Numbered from the stretch's first letter, positions 8,598-18,819 are shown. The stretch is DNA of 64,000 nucleotides from Polynucleobacter hallstattensis (GCF_018881835.1 NZ_JACVPO010000001.1:310001-374000), one strand, 5' to 3'. The notes: a model not told the origin generated them from the sequence alone. Numbers and translations are program-made.

Positions 8598-9416
8598 ATG
8601 TCAATAGCCGATATCGCCATGCTGATGTTATGTGGAAGCATATCGGGCTTCCTAGCAGGCCTCTTAGGCATTGGGGGCGGCATGATTTTGGTCCCATTCA
8701 TGATTGTGGTTTTTAATCATCTAGGGTTTGGCCAAAACATCATCGTACATATGGCTATTGCAACTGGCATGGCTACTATCCTCTTCACCACTACTTCAGC
8801 TATTTGGGCGCATCACAAACACAACTCTATTGATTGGAAGTTAGTTGCAGCACTTAGTCCTGGTCTAGTCATTGGTAGTTTGGTTGGTGGTAGTGAGATT
8901 TTTGAGGCAATCAATACTTCTTGGTTATCTCTTTTCTTTGCCATTTTTATTGTCTACACCTCAATTCAAATGATCATCAATAAAAAACCTTCGGCCGGGC
9001 GAGAATTACCCGGTGCCGTTGGTCTTTTCTCATTTGGAGCACTAACGGGTGTCATTGCGAGCTTAGTAGGTGCAGGCGGGGCATTTATCACAGTGCCATT
9101 TATGCTTTGGTGCAACGTCAAACCACATACTGCGATGGCCAGTTCTTCAGGCTTAGGATTTCCGATTGCAGCCGCAGCAACGATCGGTTACATGTATGGA
9201 AGTTGGGGCAACCCTAACCTTCCCGAAGGTTCACTTGGATTTGTTTACGTTCCAGCGGTACTCTGCATTGTGGCGGTAAGTATATTTACCGCCCCACTGG
9301 GCGCAAAGATGGCCAGAAAACTCAATGTAGCTCAACTCAAACGCATCTTTGGTGTCATGCTCTTTATGCTTGCAGCATTCATGTTTAATGAAAGCCGCAA
9401 GGCATTTGGTTTGTAA
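8598..9416 (+). CDS. TauE/SafE family membrane permease
   Basis: A 272-aa inner-membrane protein with about eight hydrophobic helices and the family's two internal repeats, each with a glycine-rich loop (GLLGIGGGMILVPF near residue 21 and LVGAGGAFITVPF near 155). Members export or import sulfite, sulfoacetate or other organosulfonates and some organic anions; the substrate here is unknown. The start codon directly follows 6S RNA, and its ribosome site (AAGGCGGGG) lies in the RNA's 3' end. It converges with the malonyl-CoA synthetase gene. Confidence 0.85.
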   Translation: MSIADIAMLMLCGSISGFLAGLLGIGGGMILVPFMIVVFNHLGFGQNIIVHMAIATGMATILFTTTSAIWAHHKHNSIDWKLVAALSPGLVIGSLVGGSEIFEAINTSWLSLFFAIFIVYTSIQMIINKKPSAGRELPGAVGLFSFGALTGVIASLVGAGGAFITVPFMLWCNVKPHTAMASSSGLGFPIAAAATIGYMYGSWGNPNLPEGSLGFVYVPAVLCIVAVSIFTAPLGAKMARKLNVAQLKRIFGVMLFMLAAFMFNESRKAFGL

Positions 9417-9434
9417 GAGACTCTCTTACCGCTC

Positions 9435-10958
9435 TTAGTTAGTGTATTGCTGACGCAGAATATTCTTCTGAACCTTGCCCATTGCGTTACGAGGTAAGTC
9501 AGAAACAATCTCTAAACGCTTTGGAATCTTAAAATTGGCAATTTGTGTTTTTAGTGTTGCGATCATGGCATGCGCGTCCAGCTTGACGCCTGCTTTTGGG
9601 ACCACTACCGCCATCACCGCTTCACCAAAATCAGGATGCGGAATACCAATCACAGCGCTCTCATCTACACCATCCATATCATCGATAAAACTTTCGATCT
9701 CTTTTGGATAGACGTTATAACCACCAGAAATGATTAAATCCTTGCTGCGACCAACGATACAGAGGTAATCCTTGGGTGCTTTTCCACCATTAGCATCACC
9801 ACCCCAGCGACCAACGTCACCAGTCTTAAACCAGCCGTCTTTAGTAAATTCTTCGGCAGTTTTTTCTGGCATGCGCCAGTAGCCCTTAAATACATTTGAG
9901 CCCTTTACTTGAATGCTACCGATTTCATCAAGGCCGCAAGGCTTATTGTCTTCATTCACTACACGTACTTTGACGCCAGGTAGAGGTAAGCCAACCGACC
10001 CGCCTACGCGATTACCTTTGTGTGGATTAGAAACAAGCATCACGGTTTCACTCATGCCATAGCGCTCAAGAATTGGCTGGCCAATGACTTCTTTGAAAGA
10101 ATTAAATGTTTCCGTCAGCAATGGCGCAGAGCCCGACACAAACAGACGCATATTACGCGCAACACTCTTATTAAAGTTTTTATCCGCAAGTAGGCGTACA
10201 TAGAAAGTAGGCACACCCATCATCACAGTCGAATTTGGCATGTGATGAATCAGTTGCGCAGTGTCCAAACGTGGCAACCAAATCATTTTGCTGCCGTTAA
10301 TTAATGCTCCATGCGCAGCCACAAATAATCCATGTACGTGGAAGATTGGAAGGGCATGTAATAAGACATCGCCTTTTTTCCAACCCCAAAACTTCTGCAA
10401 CACTTGCGCATTACTTCCCAAGTTCTTGTGGGTCAGCATTGCGCCCTTGCTGCGACCGGTTGTGCCGGAGGTATACAAGATAGCCGCTAAATCATCATCC
10501 TTTACAGCAACAGTTTTGAACTGATCACTTTGACCAGCAGAACGCTCAAGCAAAGTGCCCTTACGGTCTTCATCCAGAGTAAAGACATGCTTAGTACCTG
10601 CTTTAAAAGCCACCTTAGATACCCAGGAGAAGTTTTTGCTGCTACAGACAACTACCGCAGGCTCAGCATTCTCTAGAAAGTATTGAATCTCCGCCGCTTG
10701 ATAGGCAGTATTCAGAGGCAGATAAACATAGCCTGCTTTTACAGTTGCTAGATACAGAAAGAGGGCCTCAGGTGACTTTTCAACCTGAACAGCAATACGA
10801 GACCCTGCCGGTAATTTGAGGCTCTTCAGTAGGTTTGCCATCTTGGAAGTAGCGCGCTCCAGATCACTCCAGGAGTAGTACAAACCATCATGCGTTTCCA
10901 ATGCACAAGTCTGCTTATCTTTTGGAAAACCTGTTTCCAACAAGGAATATAAATTCAT
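9435..10958 (-). CDS. matB: malonyl-CoA synthetase (acyl-CoA synthetase family)
   Basis: A 507-aa adenylate-forming ligase that would convert malonate, ATP and CoA to malonyl-CoA. Motifs are the phosphate loop LYTSGTTGRSKGAML (about 163-177), ERYGMSE (about 296-302), the KTGDVGRWG hinge-side motif (about 381-389) and the C-terminal catalytic lysine in PRNAMGKVQK. Malonate is assigned because malonyl-CoA decarboxylase and a Bug-type binding protein lie just upstream on the same strand. Without that context it would only be a generic acyl-CoA synthetase. Confidence 0.86.
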   Translation of the reverse strand: MNLYSLLETGFPKDKQTCALETHDGLYYSWSDLERATSKMANLLKSLKLPAGSRIAVQVEKSPEALFLYLATVKAGYVYLPLNTAYQAAEIQYFLENAEPAVVVCSSKNFSWVSKVAFKAGTKHVFTLDEDRKGTLLERSAGQSDQFKTVAVKDDDLAAILYTSGTTGRSKGAMLTHKNLGSNAQVLQKFWGWKKGDVLLHALPIFHVHGLFVAAHGALINGSKMIWLPRLDTAQLIHHMPNSTVMMGVPTFYVRLLADKNFNKSVARNMRLFVSGSAPLLTETFNSFKEVIGQPILERYGMSETVMLVSNPHKGNRVGGSVGLPLPGVKVRVVNEDNKPCGLDEIGSIQVKGSNVFKGYWRMPEKTAEEFTKDGWFKTGDVGRWGGDANGGKAPKDYLCIVGRSKDLIISGGYNVYPKEIESFIDDMDGVDESAVIGIPHPDFGEAVMAVVVPKAGVKLDAHAMIATLKTQIANFKIPKRLEIVSDLPRNAMGKVQKNILRQQYTN

Positions 10959-10997
10959 TCGAGCCTTAAAAAACCAAACAATTAAAACAAGTATTAA

Positions 10998-11993
10998 TTA
11001 ATCTAACGTAGCACCAGATTTCTTAACCACACCAGACCAACGTGCTACGTCGGCACGAACCTGCCTGCCGAAAGCTTCACCATACAAATTAGGCGTATCG
11101 GAACCGTTCTTTTCCCAGATCGATTTGAGCTTCGGTGTATTCAAAGCCTTTTGTACTTCAACGATCATTTTGTCTACGATCGGTTTAGGAGTGCCGGCTG
11201 GAGCAAAAATAGAGTACCAAGTAGATACTTCATAGTCAGGCAAGCCAGCTTCCTTAAAAGTAGGCACGTTCGGAATCGCAGTTGAGCGCTTATTGGATGC
11301 CACGGCAATTGCTACTAACTTACCGGCATTAATTTGTGGGGCTGAAGTAGCAAGGCCATCAAACTCCAAGTCAATCTGACCAGCTAATAAATCATTCATT
11401 GCTGGGCCAGCACCACGATATGGAATATGGGTAATGAAAGTACCTGTTTGAATCTTAAATAATTCACCAGCTAGGTGATGAACTGTGCCACTACCCGCGC
11501 TAGCAAAATTATATTTACCTGGATTCTTTTTCATGAGCTCAATGAACTCTTTAGCATTGCGCGCACTCACGCGCTGTGGGTTCACTACCAATACTTGAGG
11601 AACGTTCGCCAACATAGCAACTGGAATAAAGCTCTTCTCGATGTCGTAATCTAAGTTTTTATACATCGAAGGTGCAATGGTGTGGTGGGTAGCACCGATG
11701 AACCAGGTGTAACCATCTGGAGCAGCCTTAGCGGCAACTGAGGCACCAACGGTACCGCCTGCGCCACCGCGGTTATCAATAATGACTTGCTTACCTAATT
11801 GCTCTGTTAACTGCGCAGCCAAAGGTCTTGCAAAAGCATCGGTTCCGCCACCAGCTGGGAATGGATTTAAGAATGTGATCTGCTTAGCCGGCCACTCTTG
11901 TGCAAACACTGTAAGTGGGGCGGCACAGACTAAAAAAGCTGCCTTCTTAAGCATGCCCAAAGAAAATGCTGACTTGTTTTTTTGATTAAACAT
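10998..11993 (-). CDS. Bug/TctC-family periplasmic solute-binding protein
   Basis: A 331-aa secreted binding protein. A signal peptide (about 1-31, ending TVFAQ) is followed by the Bug signature QITFLNPFPAGGGTDAFAR and by NRGGAGGTVGASVAAKA and PDGYTW. Bug proteins bind carboxylates, usually with TctA/TctB membrane partners. None are encoded nearby, so a partner elsewhere is needed. It lies between malonyl-CoA decarboxylase and malonyl-CoA synthetase on the same strand, so malonate or a related dicarboxylate is the likely ligand. Confidence 0.88.
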   Translation of the reverse strand: MFNQKNKSAFSLGMLKKAAFLVCAAPLTVFAQEWPAKQITFLNPFPAGGGTDAFARPLAAQLTEQLGKQVIIDNRGGAGGTVGASVAAKAAPDGYTWFIGATHHTIAPSMYKNLDYDIEKSFIPVAMLANVPQVLVVNPQRVSARNAKEFIELMKKNPGKYNFASAGSGTVHHLAGELFKIQTGTFITHIPYRGAGPAMNDLLAGQIDLEFDGLATSAPQINAGKLVAIAVASNKRSTAIPNVPTFKEAGLPDYEVSTWYSIFAPAGTPKPIVDKMIVEVQKALNTPKLKSIWEKNGSDTPNLYGEAFGRQVRADVARWSGVVKKSGATLD

Positions 11994-12100
11994 TTTGTCT
12001 CCTTTTGTATCAATCTTATGATTGACTTCATAGTTATAAATACAGCGCCCATTTTAAGGGCACTTAAGGCCTACTGCAAAAGTCCATACAAGGGAAAACA

Positions 12101-13405
12101 CTAGGGGACCATGAGGCGGCCTACAGCCCTGGAATACACGATTTCACCATTAGCAAAGCGCTCATGGTTGTCCTCCACGCTTCCTAGGTCATACAGGTAG
12201 TTGACCATCAAACCTGCGGATTGACGTAGCCCTTTGCGCGATAGATCGCCTGCCCAATTCACCAGATGCAATTTGGCACCATTACCCAAATGAAACTTGG
12301 CCACTGGGTTGCCATCGCGCCCAGTAGAGGCCAGCCCTAAATACATGCTCGCCAAGCTCAATAAAGCTGCTTTTTCTTTCTCTGAGGCTAGATCGGGGTG
12401 CCACCCGCCCGCCAATCGCTCAGCCCAAGACTGGCTCTCGAGTCCCAGTACTTCCAAAGCAGCATCTCGCGCCACCTTAAGGTTCGGCTTCAATCTATCG
12501 GCCGGCACGCCGTCACCTAAATTCGCACCAGCAGCCACCCAATCCATAAACCCTGGAATAGGCGACAAAGTCACAAAGGTTTTTATACTGGGAAACTCTG
12601 CATGCAATTGCTCGGCTACCCGCTTAATTAAAAAGTTACCCATCGATACACCGCGAAGTCCAAACTCGCAATTACTGATCGAATAAAAAACGGCGACTTT
12701 ATATTGAGATGCCTGATCTACTGTTTCTGCTTTTTTATCAACCAAAGGCGTGATCACCGTTGGAATCTCGGGTAGGAGCGCGACCTCCACAAAAATGAGG
12801 GGCTCACTTGGAAGTTGTGGATGAAAGAAGGCAAAGCAACGACGGTCAGGCTGCAGGCGACGACGCAGGTCATCCCAGCCATCAATCGCGTGAACGGCCT
12901 CATGTTGAATCAGCTTCTCAAGCACCTCAGCAGGGGACTTCCAGTCTACCTGGTGCATCTTCAGAAATCCCGGATTAAACCAAGAAGACAATAAGTGACG
13001 CATATCGAAATCTACGGCAGCCAACTCAGGCTTTTTATCTAGTAGCTGCAATAAATCACGGCGCATTTGCACTACAGCTGCAGTACCCTGACTGGCACGA
13101 TTTAAGCGGCGGAAGAATTCTTGGCGAGGAGACTCGGAAACTTTTTGCAACTGGATGTAATTGCGTGCGCTAGAGTCAGCTACAAAATTTTGCGCCGCTT
13201 TCAGAACTGCATCAGCTTGAGGGTTGAGCTTCTCAAATAGAAAGGTAAAGAATGAGACGTATTGATCTTTTGATAGCTTACGGTAATTATTAACTACATC
13301 GTCCGCCATGCTGAGCGCATTGGATTCTCCTCGCTCCGATATCAGGCGCTTGATAGCGTTATTTGCCTTAGACAAATTTCGAGCTTTAGTTAGCTTTTCC
13401 AGCAT
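12101..13405 (-). CDS. malonyl-CoA decarboxylase
   Basis: A 434-aa enzyme that decarboxylates malonyl-CoA to acetyl-CoA. The N-terminal helical domain covers about residues 1-150. The C-terminal acetyltransferase-like catalytic domain includes HEAVHAIDGWDDLRRRL, CFAFFHPQLPSEPLIFVEVA, YSISNCEFGLRGVSMGNFLI and a late FHLGNGAKLHLVNW segment. The domain order and length match bacterial malonyl-CoA decarboxylases. It is the first gene of a likely decarboxylase-receptor-synthetase operon that turns external malonate into acetyl-CoA. Confidence 0.9.
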   Translation of the reverse strand: MLEKLTKARNLSKANNAIKRLISERGESNALSMADDVVNNYRKLSKDQYVSFFTFLFEKLNPQADAVLKAAQNFVADSSARNYIQLQKVSESPRQEFFRRLNRASQGTAAVVQMRRDLLQLLDKKPELAAVDFDMRHLLSSWFNPGFLKMHQVDWKSPAEVLEKLIQHEAVHAIDGWDDLRRRLQPDRRCFAFFHPQLPSEPLIFVEVALLPEIPTVITPLVDKKAETVDQASQYKVAVFYSISNCEFGLRGVSMGNFLIKRVAEQLHAEFPSIKTFVTLSPIPGFMDWVAAGANLGDGVPADRLKPNLKVARDAALEVLGLESQSWAERLAGGWHPDLASEKEKAALLSLASMYLGLASTGRDGNPVAKFHLGNGAKLHLVNWAGDLSRKGLRQSAGLMVNYLYDLGSVEDNHERFANGEIVYSRAVGRLMVP

Positions 13406-13534
13406 GAATTACTTTCGATTGGTATGGAAATGGTCTGAAATTAGGCGGAATCAGTGAAAGTTCAATGCTTTTCCGAGGAATCCGGTTAATTTCGAAAAAT
13501 TAACTACAAAAGGCCTAGAAAATCGGATTTTTAA

Positions 13535-14332
13535 CTACTGATAAGCGCCTGTTTTCGTATTTACTCTCACTATAAGGTAAATTCCGAAAATGATCATAGG
13601 CACAGAAAGCCACTGACCCATCGAGAGACCAAGACCCAGGAGCCCCAAGAAGGCGTCTGGCTCTCGAGCAAACTCCGCCAAGAAACGGCAAACACCGTAA
13701 CCCAACAAAAATAAGCCTGAAATCTGCCCTACCCTACGCGGCTTACTGGAGTAAATCCAGAGAATGATGCCCAGGCAAATGCCCTCACCAAGAAACTGGT
13801 AAATCTGGGAGGGATGACGGGGAATAGTGTCAACTATTGGAAAAACCATAGCCCAAGGTAAGTCTGTCGGCCTTCCCCACAACTCGCCATTAATAAAGTT
13901 ACCTAAGCGGCCAAACGCTAAGCCAAATGGAACTAATGGCGCAACTAAATCACTCACCACAAAGAATGAAACCTTGCGACGATAAGCAAACCAGAGCAAA
14001 GCAAGCAACACACCTAGGAGCCCGCCATGAAAAGACATACCGCCTTCCCAAATCTTGAAAATACTCAAAGGGTTTGCAAAGTAGTAGCCTGGCATATAAA
14101 ACAGGGTGTAACCCAAACGTCCACCAAGCACTACGCCTAAAACACCAACAAATAAAAGATCCTCTAGATCTTTATATGACCACCCTAGAGATTGGTATCT
14201 CGGCGCGCGTATGCGCAAACGACCCAGCAATAAAAATTGAGCAAACGCCAAGAGATACATCAAGCCATACCAGTGAATGGCAAATGAGCCAATGCGAATT
14301 ACGGCAGGATCAAATTCGGGATGAATCAACAT
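13535..14332 (-). CDS. lgt: prolipoprotein diacylglyceryl transferase
   Basis: An inner-membrane enzyme of 265 aa from the chosen start. It moves diacylglycerol from phosphatidylglycerol to the lipobox cysteine of prolipoproteins. Seven membrane helices are expected. The Lgt signature is present as [20 protein letters not shown], along with HPSQIYQF and a GGMSFHGG loop. I start at the ATG at 14332 (MLIHPEFDP), the usual family N-terminus; the frame stays open 18 codons further, but that extension overlaps the end of holC. Confidence 0.94.
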   Translation of the reverse strand: MLIHPEFDPAVIRIGSFAIHWYGLMYLLAFAQFLLLGRLRIRAPRYQSLGWSYKDLEDLLFVGVLGVVLGGRLGYTLFYMPGYYFANPLSIFKIWEGGMSFHGGLLGVLLALLWFAYRRKVSFFVVSDLVAPLVPFGLAFGRLGNFINGELWGRPTDLPWAMVFPIVDTIPRHPSQIYQFLGEGICLGIILWIYSSKPRRVGQISGLFLLGYGVCRFLAEFAREPDAFLGLLGLGLSMGQWLSVPMIIFGIYLIVRVNTKTGAYQ

Positions 14333-14351
14333 GTTATGTGACGCAAAATAA

Positions 14352-14816
14352 TCAAGCTTTAGATTGATCGAAGTTATGCAACTCATGACCTAAGTCACGA
14401 TATGCTTTATAGCGCTCACGACCAGCAAGGCGCTCCGCTTCATCAATAGTCACAACCTCAACGATGCGAGGGAAGCGGGCAAGCAAACCTGGAACGTCAG
14501 AAGGCATACGCATGCCCAAATGAATCAATACATCTGCATGGGGAAGATGGGATAAAGCAGGTGACAGAAAATCATCTGCCAGCAAAATGGGTGTATCAAT
14601 TGCCACCTCATCTTCAATCAAGCAATGGGGCAAAAAATCTGTCGCACTAAATGCCCACAGTAATTCATCTAACTTTTTGAGAGCCGCTTTCTCGCCCACC
14701 ATCACAATATTGCGAACAGGCTCACCAACGGGGGTAGCACTCCAGATCTTGCGTGCTAAGCGACAAGCGTATTCCAGCTTATCGCTAACATTGCTATGAA
14801 AATCAATCCGAGCCAT
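14352..14816 (-). CDS. holC: DNA polymerase III chi subunit
   Basis: A 154-aa small subunit of the clamp-loader complex that links it to single-strand-binding protein. The HolC fold is visible: [20 protein letters not shown] with LARKIW at the N-terminus, a [16 protein letters not shown] segment and the late [13 protein letters not shown] helix. It lies directly between pepA (3 bp upstream) and lgt on the same strand; pepA-holC adjacency is common in proteobacteria. Confidence 0.88.
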   Translation of the reverse strand: MARIDFHSNVSDKLEYACRLARKIWSATPVGEPVRNIVMVGEKAALKKLDELLWAFSATDFLPHCLIEDEVAIDTPILLADDFLSPALSHLPHADVLIHLGMRMPSDVPGLLARFPRIVEVVTIDEAERLAGRERYKAYRDLGHELHNFDQSKA

Positions 14817-14819
14817 GAA

Positions 14820-16424
14820 TTACTTTTGCTCTAGCAAGTAATTTACAAGCAAGGGAACTGGGCGCCCAGTAGAACCTTTCGCGGCGCCACTCTTCCATGC
14901 AGTACCTGCGATATCTAAGTGAGCCCATTTATATTTCTCGGTGAAGCGCGATAAGAAACAGGCTGCAGTCACGCTCCCTGCGGGACGTCCACCTATGTTA
15001 GCCACATCTGCAAAGTTCGATTTCAACTGCTCGTGATAAGCAGCATCCAACGGCAAACGCCACACAGTATCTAAAGAGGCATGACCTGCCTTCGTGAGTG
15101 AACTGACTAATCCCTCATCATCAGAGAAAACGCCGCTATGTACATGACCCAATGCAATGATGCAGGCGCCAGTTAAGGTGGCTACATCAATTACCGCTTT
15201 AGGCTTAAAGCGCTCAACATAAGTTAAGGCATCACACAGGATCAAGCGTCCTTCAGCGTCGGTATTGAGAATCTCAATCGTTTGCCCCGACATACTCTTT
15301 ACAATATCGCCAGGGCGAGTGGCGTTACCGGAAGGCATATTTTCACAAGTCGGAATCACGCCAATGACATTCTTTTTCAACTTCATCAAAGCTGTAGCGT
15401 ACATCGTGCCAATGACAGATGCAGCGCCGCACATGTCGTACTTCATTTCATCCATCGCCTCACCAGGCTTAAGAGAAATACCGCCAGTGTCAAAAGTAAT
15501 ACCCTTGCCCACCAACACAATTGGAGCCTCTCCTACTTTGCCACCCAGGTGACGCATCACAATAAATTGTGGCGGCGTATCAGAACCTTGGGCAACAGAT
15601 AAAAATGAACCCATACCTAAGGCTTCAATTTGCTTGCGACCTAAAACCTCAACCTTTAAGCCAGCCTTCTTACTTAAGCCTTGCGCCGCCTTACCCAAAT
15701 AAGTTGGCGTACAAATATTGGGAGGCAAGTTACCTAAATCTTTAGCTAAGTTCATACCCTCAACCATTGCAGCAGCCTCTGGAACTGCAGCCTTGAGCTC
15801 TTTAGCGCAAGCATCATTTCCTGCAAATGTGAGATGGTTAAAAGTATCTGCTTTATCTTTGACCTTGAACTTCATCGCCGGTTGGCGAACCCCAAAGCGA
15901 TACGCCTGATCACCAGCATACTGAATGGTCAAGCGGACTTCTTCGGCAATGAACTCTGCGCGATGGCCCAAAGCGAAACTTGGAATAAACCACAAAGCAC
16001 TTTGGATGGAGCCGCCGCTGAGTTGCTTCAATGCGGCGCGCGCAATTTTTGAATATGAGCTCAAACTTCGTGCGCTAGAGGGAGTAATGTCACCCAAAGA
16101 AACCAAAAGAATGCGTTTTACTTTCACTCCAGATGAGACCCAAGATTTTTCAGCACGAATCACACAGGTCGAGGCCTGCTGAGCATCAAGGTCACCAACG
16201 AGATTGGCGTGGGTAACAGAACCACCAAGCAGACGATCCAACTCGACTAAAAGTCCAGATTTGGATTTGGCGTTCGCTAAAGCATCTAAGTCCGCCTTTG
16301 AGTAGGCTAAAACCAAACAGTCGGAGCTCTGCGCCACTAAAGTGGCAAGGCCTGCTTTCAGCTGCTTAGGGTTATTCAGATCAGCTTGCGTGAAAATCTT
16401 GGTGCTAAATTGGATAGTCATCAT
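14820..16424 (-). CDS. pepA: leucyl aminopeptidase (cytosol, M17)
   Basis: A 534-aa metallo-aminopeptidase with two metal ions. The M17 signature NTDAEGRLILCDAL is present (about residues 373-386), with metal-binding VGKGITFDTGGISLKPG (about 289-305) and YDMCGAA. A longer N-terminal macro-like domain covers residues 1 to about 190. The gene starts a pepA-holC-lgt run and is divergent from lptF. In E. coli PepA also binds DNA; nothing here shows whether that applies. Confidence 0.94.
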   Translation of the reverse strand: MMTIQFSTKIFTQADLNNPKQLKAGLATLVAQSSDCLVLAYSKADLDALANAKSKSGLLVELDRLLGGSVTHANLVGDLDAQQASTCVIRAEKSWVSSGVKVKRILLVSLGDITPSSARSLSSYSKIARAALKQLSGGSIQSALWFIPSFALGHRAEFIAEEVRLTIQYAGDQAYRFGVRQPAMKFKVKDKADTFNHLTFAGNDACAKELKAAVPEAAAMVEGMNLAKDLGNLPPNICTPTYLGKAAQGLSKKAGLKVEVLGRKQIEALGMGSFLSVAQGSDTPPQFIVMRHLGGKVGEAPIVLVGKGITFDTGGISLKPGEAMDEMKYDMCGAASVIGTMYATALMKLKKNVIGVIPTCENMPSGNATRPGDIVKSMSGQTIEILNTDAEGRLILCDALTYVERFKPKAVIDVATLTGACIIALGHVHSGVFSDDEGLVSSLTKAGHASLDTVWRLPLDAAYHEQLKSNFADVANIGGRPAGSVTAACFLSRFTEKYKWAHLDIAGTAWKSGAAKGSTGRPVPLLVNYLLEQK

Positions 16425-16539
16425 GTCTTGAGGTATTTTTAAGTCAATTCAAGGAAAAAAATGGGTGTTTATCCATTATCCTCCGAGATACAGGTTCACA
16501 TCTTGATTGAGCCAATAACAGTGAACTCACCATTTATTC

Positions 16540-17655
16540 ATGATTTTTCACCAAGCCCTTCGCCGCGAACTCAGTTTTACGACTGGTGGTGTTTTTTTGG
16601 TCCTGGTTACCATCATGATTACCACTCTGGTTATCCGAATTCTGGGCTTTGCAGCCAATGGTGCCGTCAATCCAGAGGATGCACTCGTCCTCATTGCGCT
16701 GGCCACTCTTGGCTATATGGCCGTACTTTTGACAGTCTCCCTCTTTGTGGCCGTTCTGATGGTGCTAGTGCGTTGGTACAAAGATTCAGAAATGATTGTT
16801 TGGTTTGCTAGCGGCCTGAGTATTGCCAGCCTCATTCGACCCATACTGCGCTTTGCAACGCCGCTGATTGTCATCATTTCCCTTTTAGCCCTCTTTGTTT
16901 GGCCTTGGGCTAATCGCGAATCCACCATCATCAGCCAGCGCTTTCAGCAACGAAGTGATGTCTCTATGGTTGCTGCAGGCCAGTTTAGAGAGTCAGCCAA
17001 AGCCGAGCGCGTATTTTTTATTGAAGAGTTGGATGTTGATAAAAGCGAAGTGAAAAACATCTTTGCCGCAGAAACCAAAAATGGTCGCCTGAGTGTTGCC
17101 GTTGCCTCCACTGGATTTATTGAGAATGCAAAGGGTGGCGGTAAATCCATAGTGTTAAATAATGGCCGCCGCTACGAAGGAGTTCCAACGCAGCCTGATT
17201 TTAGGATTCTGGAGTTCGCCCAATACAGCACCAACATCCAAAACAAGAGCGCGCTCGATCCAGCGCCGCGTGATCGTGAAAAATCGGTATCTGAGTTGTT
17301 AAATGACCCCAATGCGGCCGCTGCTAATCCTAATCATGCTGAATTACTTTGGAGAATTGGTCTGCCTCTAATGGCACTCGGACTAGTGCTAATCGCCATT
17401 CCGCTTGCCTATGTCAATCCAAGGCTAGGTAATTACACGGCAATGTTTTATGCGGTATTGATTTACCTTATTTATAGCAACCTCTTAAACCTCACGCAAA
17501 ACTTTGTATCGCAAGGCAAGGTAAATGTTTTGGTGGCGGCTTGGCCTATACATGCCCTCGCTTTTGGCATCGCTTTTTTACTCATTCGCAATCGCATCAA
17601 CCCGTCTCTGAAGTGGTGGCGACGTCAACTACCCTCGTTCTTGGCCAATAGATGA
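16540..17655 (+). CDS. lptF: LPS export permease LptF
   Basis: A 371-aa YjgP/YjgQ-family inner-membrane subunit of the LptB2FG transporter, which extracts lipopolysaccharide for delivery to the outer membrane. It has three N-terminal helices, a periplasmic beta-jellyroll (about 125-270) and three C-terminal helices. FHQALRRELSFTTGGVFLVL at the N-terminus and GLPLMALGLVLIAIPLAYVNPR late in the protein are typical. It overlaps lptG by 4 nt (ATGA). The ATPase LptB is not in the window. Confidence 0.9.
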   Translation: MIFHQALRRELSFTTGGVFLVLVTIMITTLVIRILGFAANGAVNPEDALVLIALATLGYMAVLLTVSLFVAVLMVLVRWYKDSEMIVWFASGLSIASLIRPILRFATPLIVIISLLALFVWPWANRESTIISQRFQQRSDVSMVAAGQFRESAKAERVFFIEELDVDKSEVKNIFAAETKNGRLSVAVASTGFIENAKGGGKSIVLNNGRRYEGVPTQPDFRILEFAQYSTNIQNKSALDPAPRDREKSVSELLNDPNAAAANPNHAELLWRIGLPLMALGLVLIAIPLAYVNPRLGNYTAMFYAVLIYLIYSNLLNLTQNFVSQGKVNVLVAAWPIHALAFGIAFLLIRNRINPSLKWWRRQLPSFLANR

Positions 17656-18806
17656 AATATCTGTTTCCCTATATCTTTGAACGCTATTTAGCCAGGCAAA
17701 TTTATGCCGCCTTTGGTTTCATCCTATTTGCCTTAGTCACACTGTTCTTATTTTTTGACATCCTGAGTGAGCTTGGCACAGTTAAAGGTCAATACACCTT
17801 GCCACTAGCCTTGCTACATGTTTTATTAAAAGCACCAAGCCGCATTTCTGAAATCATTCCCATCGCTGGTTTGATTGGAAGCATCTATGTATTTGCGATG
17901 CTGGCAAGCCAATCTGAGTTCACCATCTTACGTATTGCGGGATTGGATATGCGCAGGGGCTTAAGCACCCTAGCGAAGATTTCATTACCTTTAATTATTG
18001 TGACGCTCGTGATGAGTGAGTGGCTTGGGCCTTACACCGAAAACCTATCTGATCAAATTCGCATGAAGGCTTTGGGCTCATCCTATAGCTCGCAATTTAA
18101 AACTGGGGTGTGGGTTAAAGATCGCTTACGTGATGAGGATGGTAGTGGGCCAATTAGGCCAGGAGTTCGCTATGTCAACGTTGGTAAGATTGAGCGGGAT
18201 AACGAAATCAAGAATATCCGCATGTATGAGTTTGATGATGCCTATCGCCTGCTCTCTATTAGAAGTGCCGTATCCGGACGCTTTGATCAAACTGGAACTT
18301 GGATTCTGGATGACGTCACCGAAACTCGCTTTAAGGAAACAAAACAAGCGGATCCCCTAAACCCAGTCTATTCAGCGCAAACTTTTGTTCACCCGATCAT
18401 CAGTCTAAATTCTGAAGTCACTCCACAAATTTTGAGCGTACTTTTAGTCAGCCCAGAAAAAATGTCGATCTTTAGTTTGGGTCGCTTCATTTCTCACTTA
18501 ACAGACAACAAACAAGATGCGCAAAGGCACTCCATTGCTTTTTGGAAAAAAGTAATTTATCCATTTACGATTTTTGTCATGCTGGCACTGGCCCTGCCAT
18601 TTGCTTACCTAAAGGTTCGGGCAGGCAGCGTTGGCATCAAGGTATTTGGCGGCATCATGCTGGGTATGAGTTTCCAGCTTTTCAACTCCCTCTTCTCAAA
18701 TGTGGGGCTTTTAGGATCATGGCCAGCGTTGCTAACTGCCCTCACACCCCCATTGGTGTATTTCATTTTGGCAATAGTGGGTTTGCGCTGGGTATCTAGA
18801 GCTTAA
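17652..18806 (+). CDS. lptG: LPS export permease LptG
   Basis: A 384-aa partner of LptF with the same layout: helices near residues 15-40, 60-85 and 100-125, a periplasmic domain, then three C-terminal helices. YIFERYLARQIYAAFGFILF and the AGLIGSIYVFAMLASQSEFT segment are characteristic. The 4-nt overlap with lptF implies coupled translation and a 1:1 complex. Its stop lies 62 bp before the CysB-like gene. Confidence 0.92.
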   Translation: MKYLFPYIFERYLARQIYAAFGFILFALVTLFLFFDILSELGTVKGQYTLPLALLHVLLKAPSRISEIIPIAGLIGSIYVFAMLASQSEFTILRIAGLDMRRGLSTLAKISLPLIIVTLVMSEWLGPYTENLSDQIRMKALGSSYSSQFKTGVWVKDRLRDEDGSGPIRPGVRYVNVGKIERDNEIKNIRMYEFDDAYRLLSIRSAVSGRFDQTGTWILDDVTETRFKETKQADPLNPVYSAQTFVHPIISLNSEVTPQILSVLLVSPEKMSIFSLGRFISHLTDNKQDAQRHSIAFWKKVIYPFTIFVMLALALPFAYLKVRAGSVGIKVFGGIMLGMSFQLFNSLFSNVGLLGSWPALLTALTPPLVYFILAIVGLRWVSRA

Positions 18807-18819
18807 TACCTCAAAATCA

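Noticed and set aside
14333-14386. 18-residue N-terminal extension of Lgt
   Set aside because: Overlaps the holC end, and the family N-terminus begins at MLIHPEFDP.
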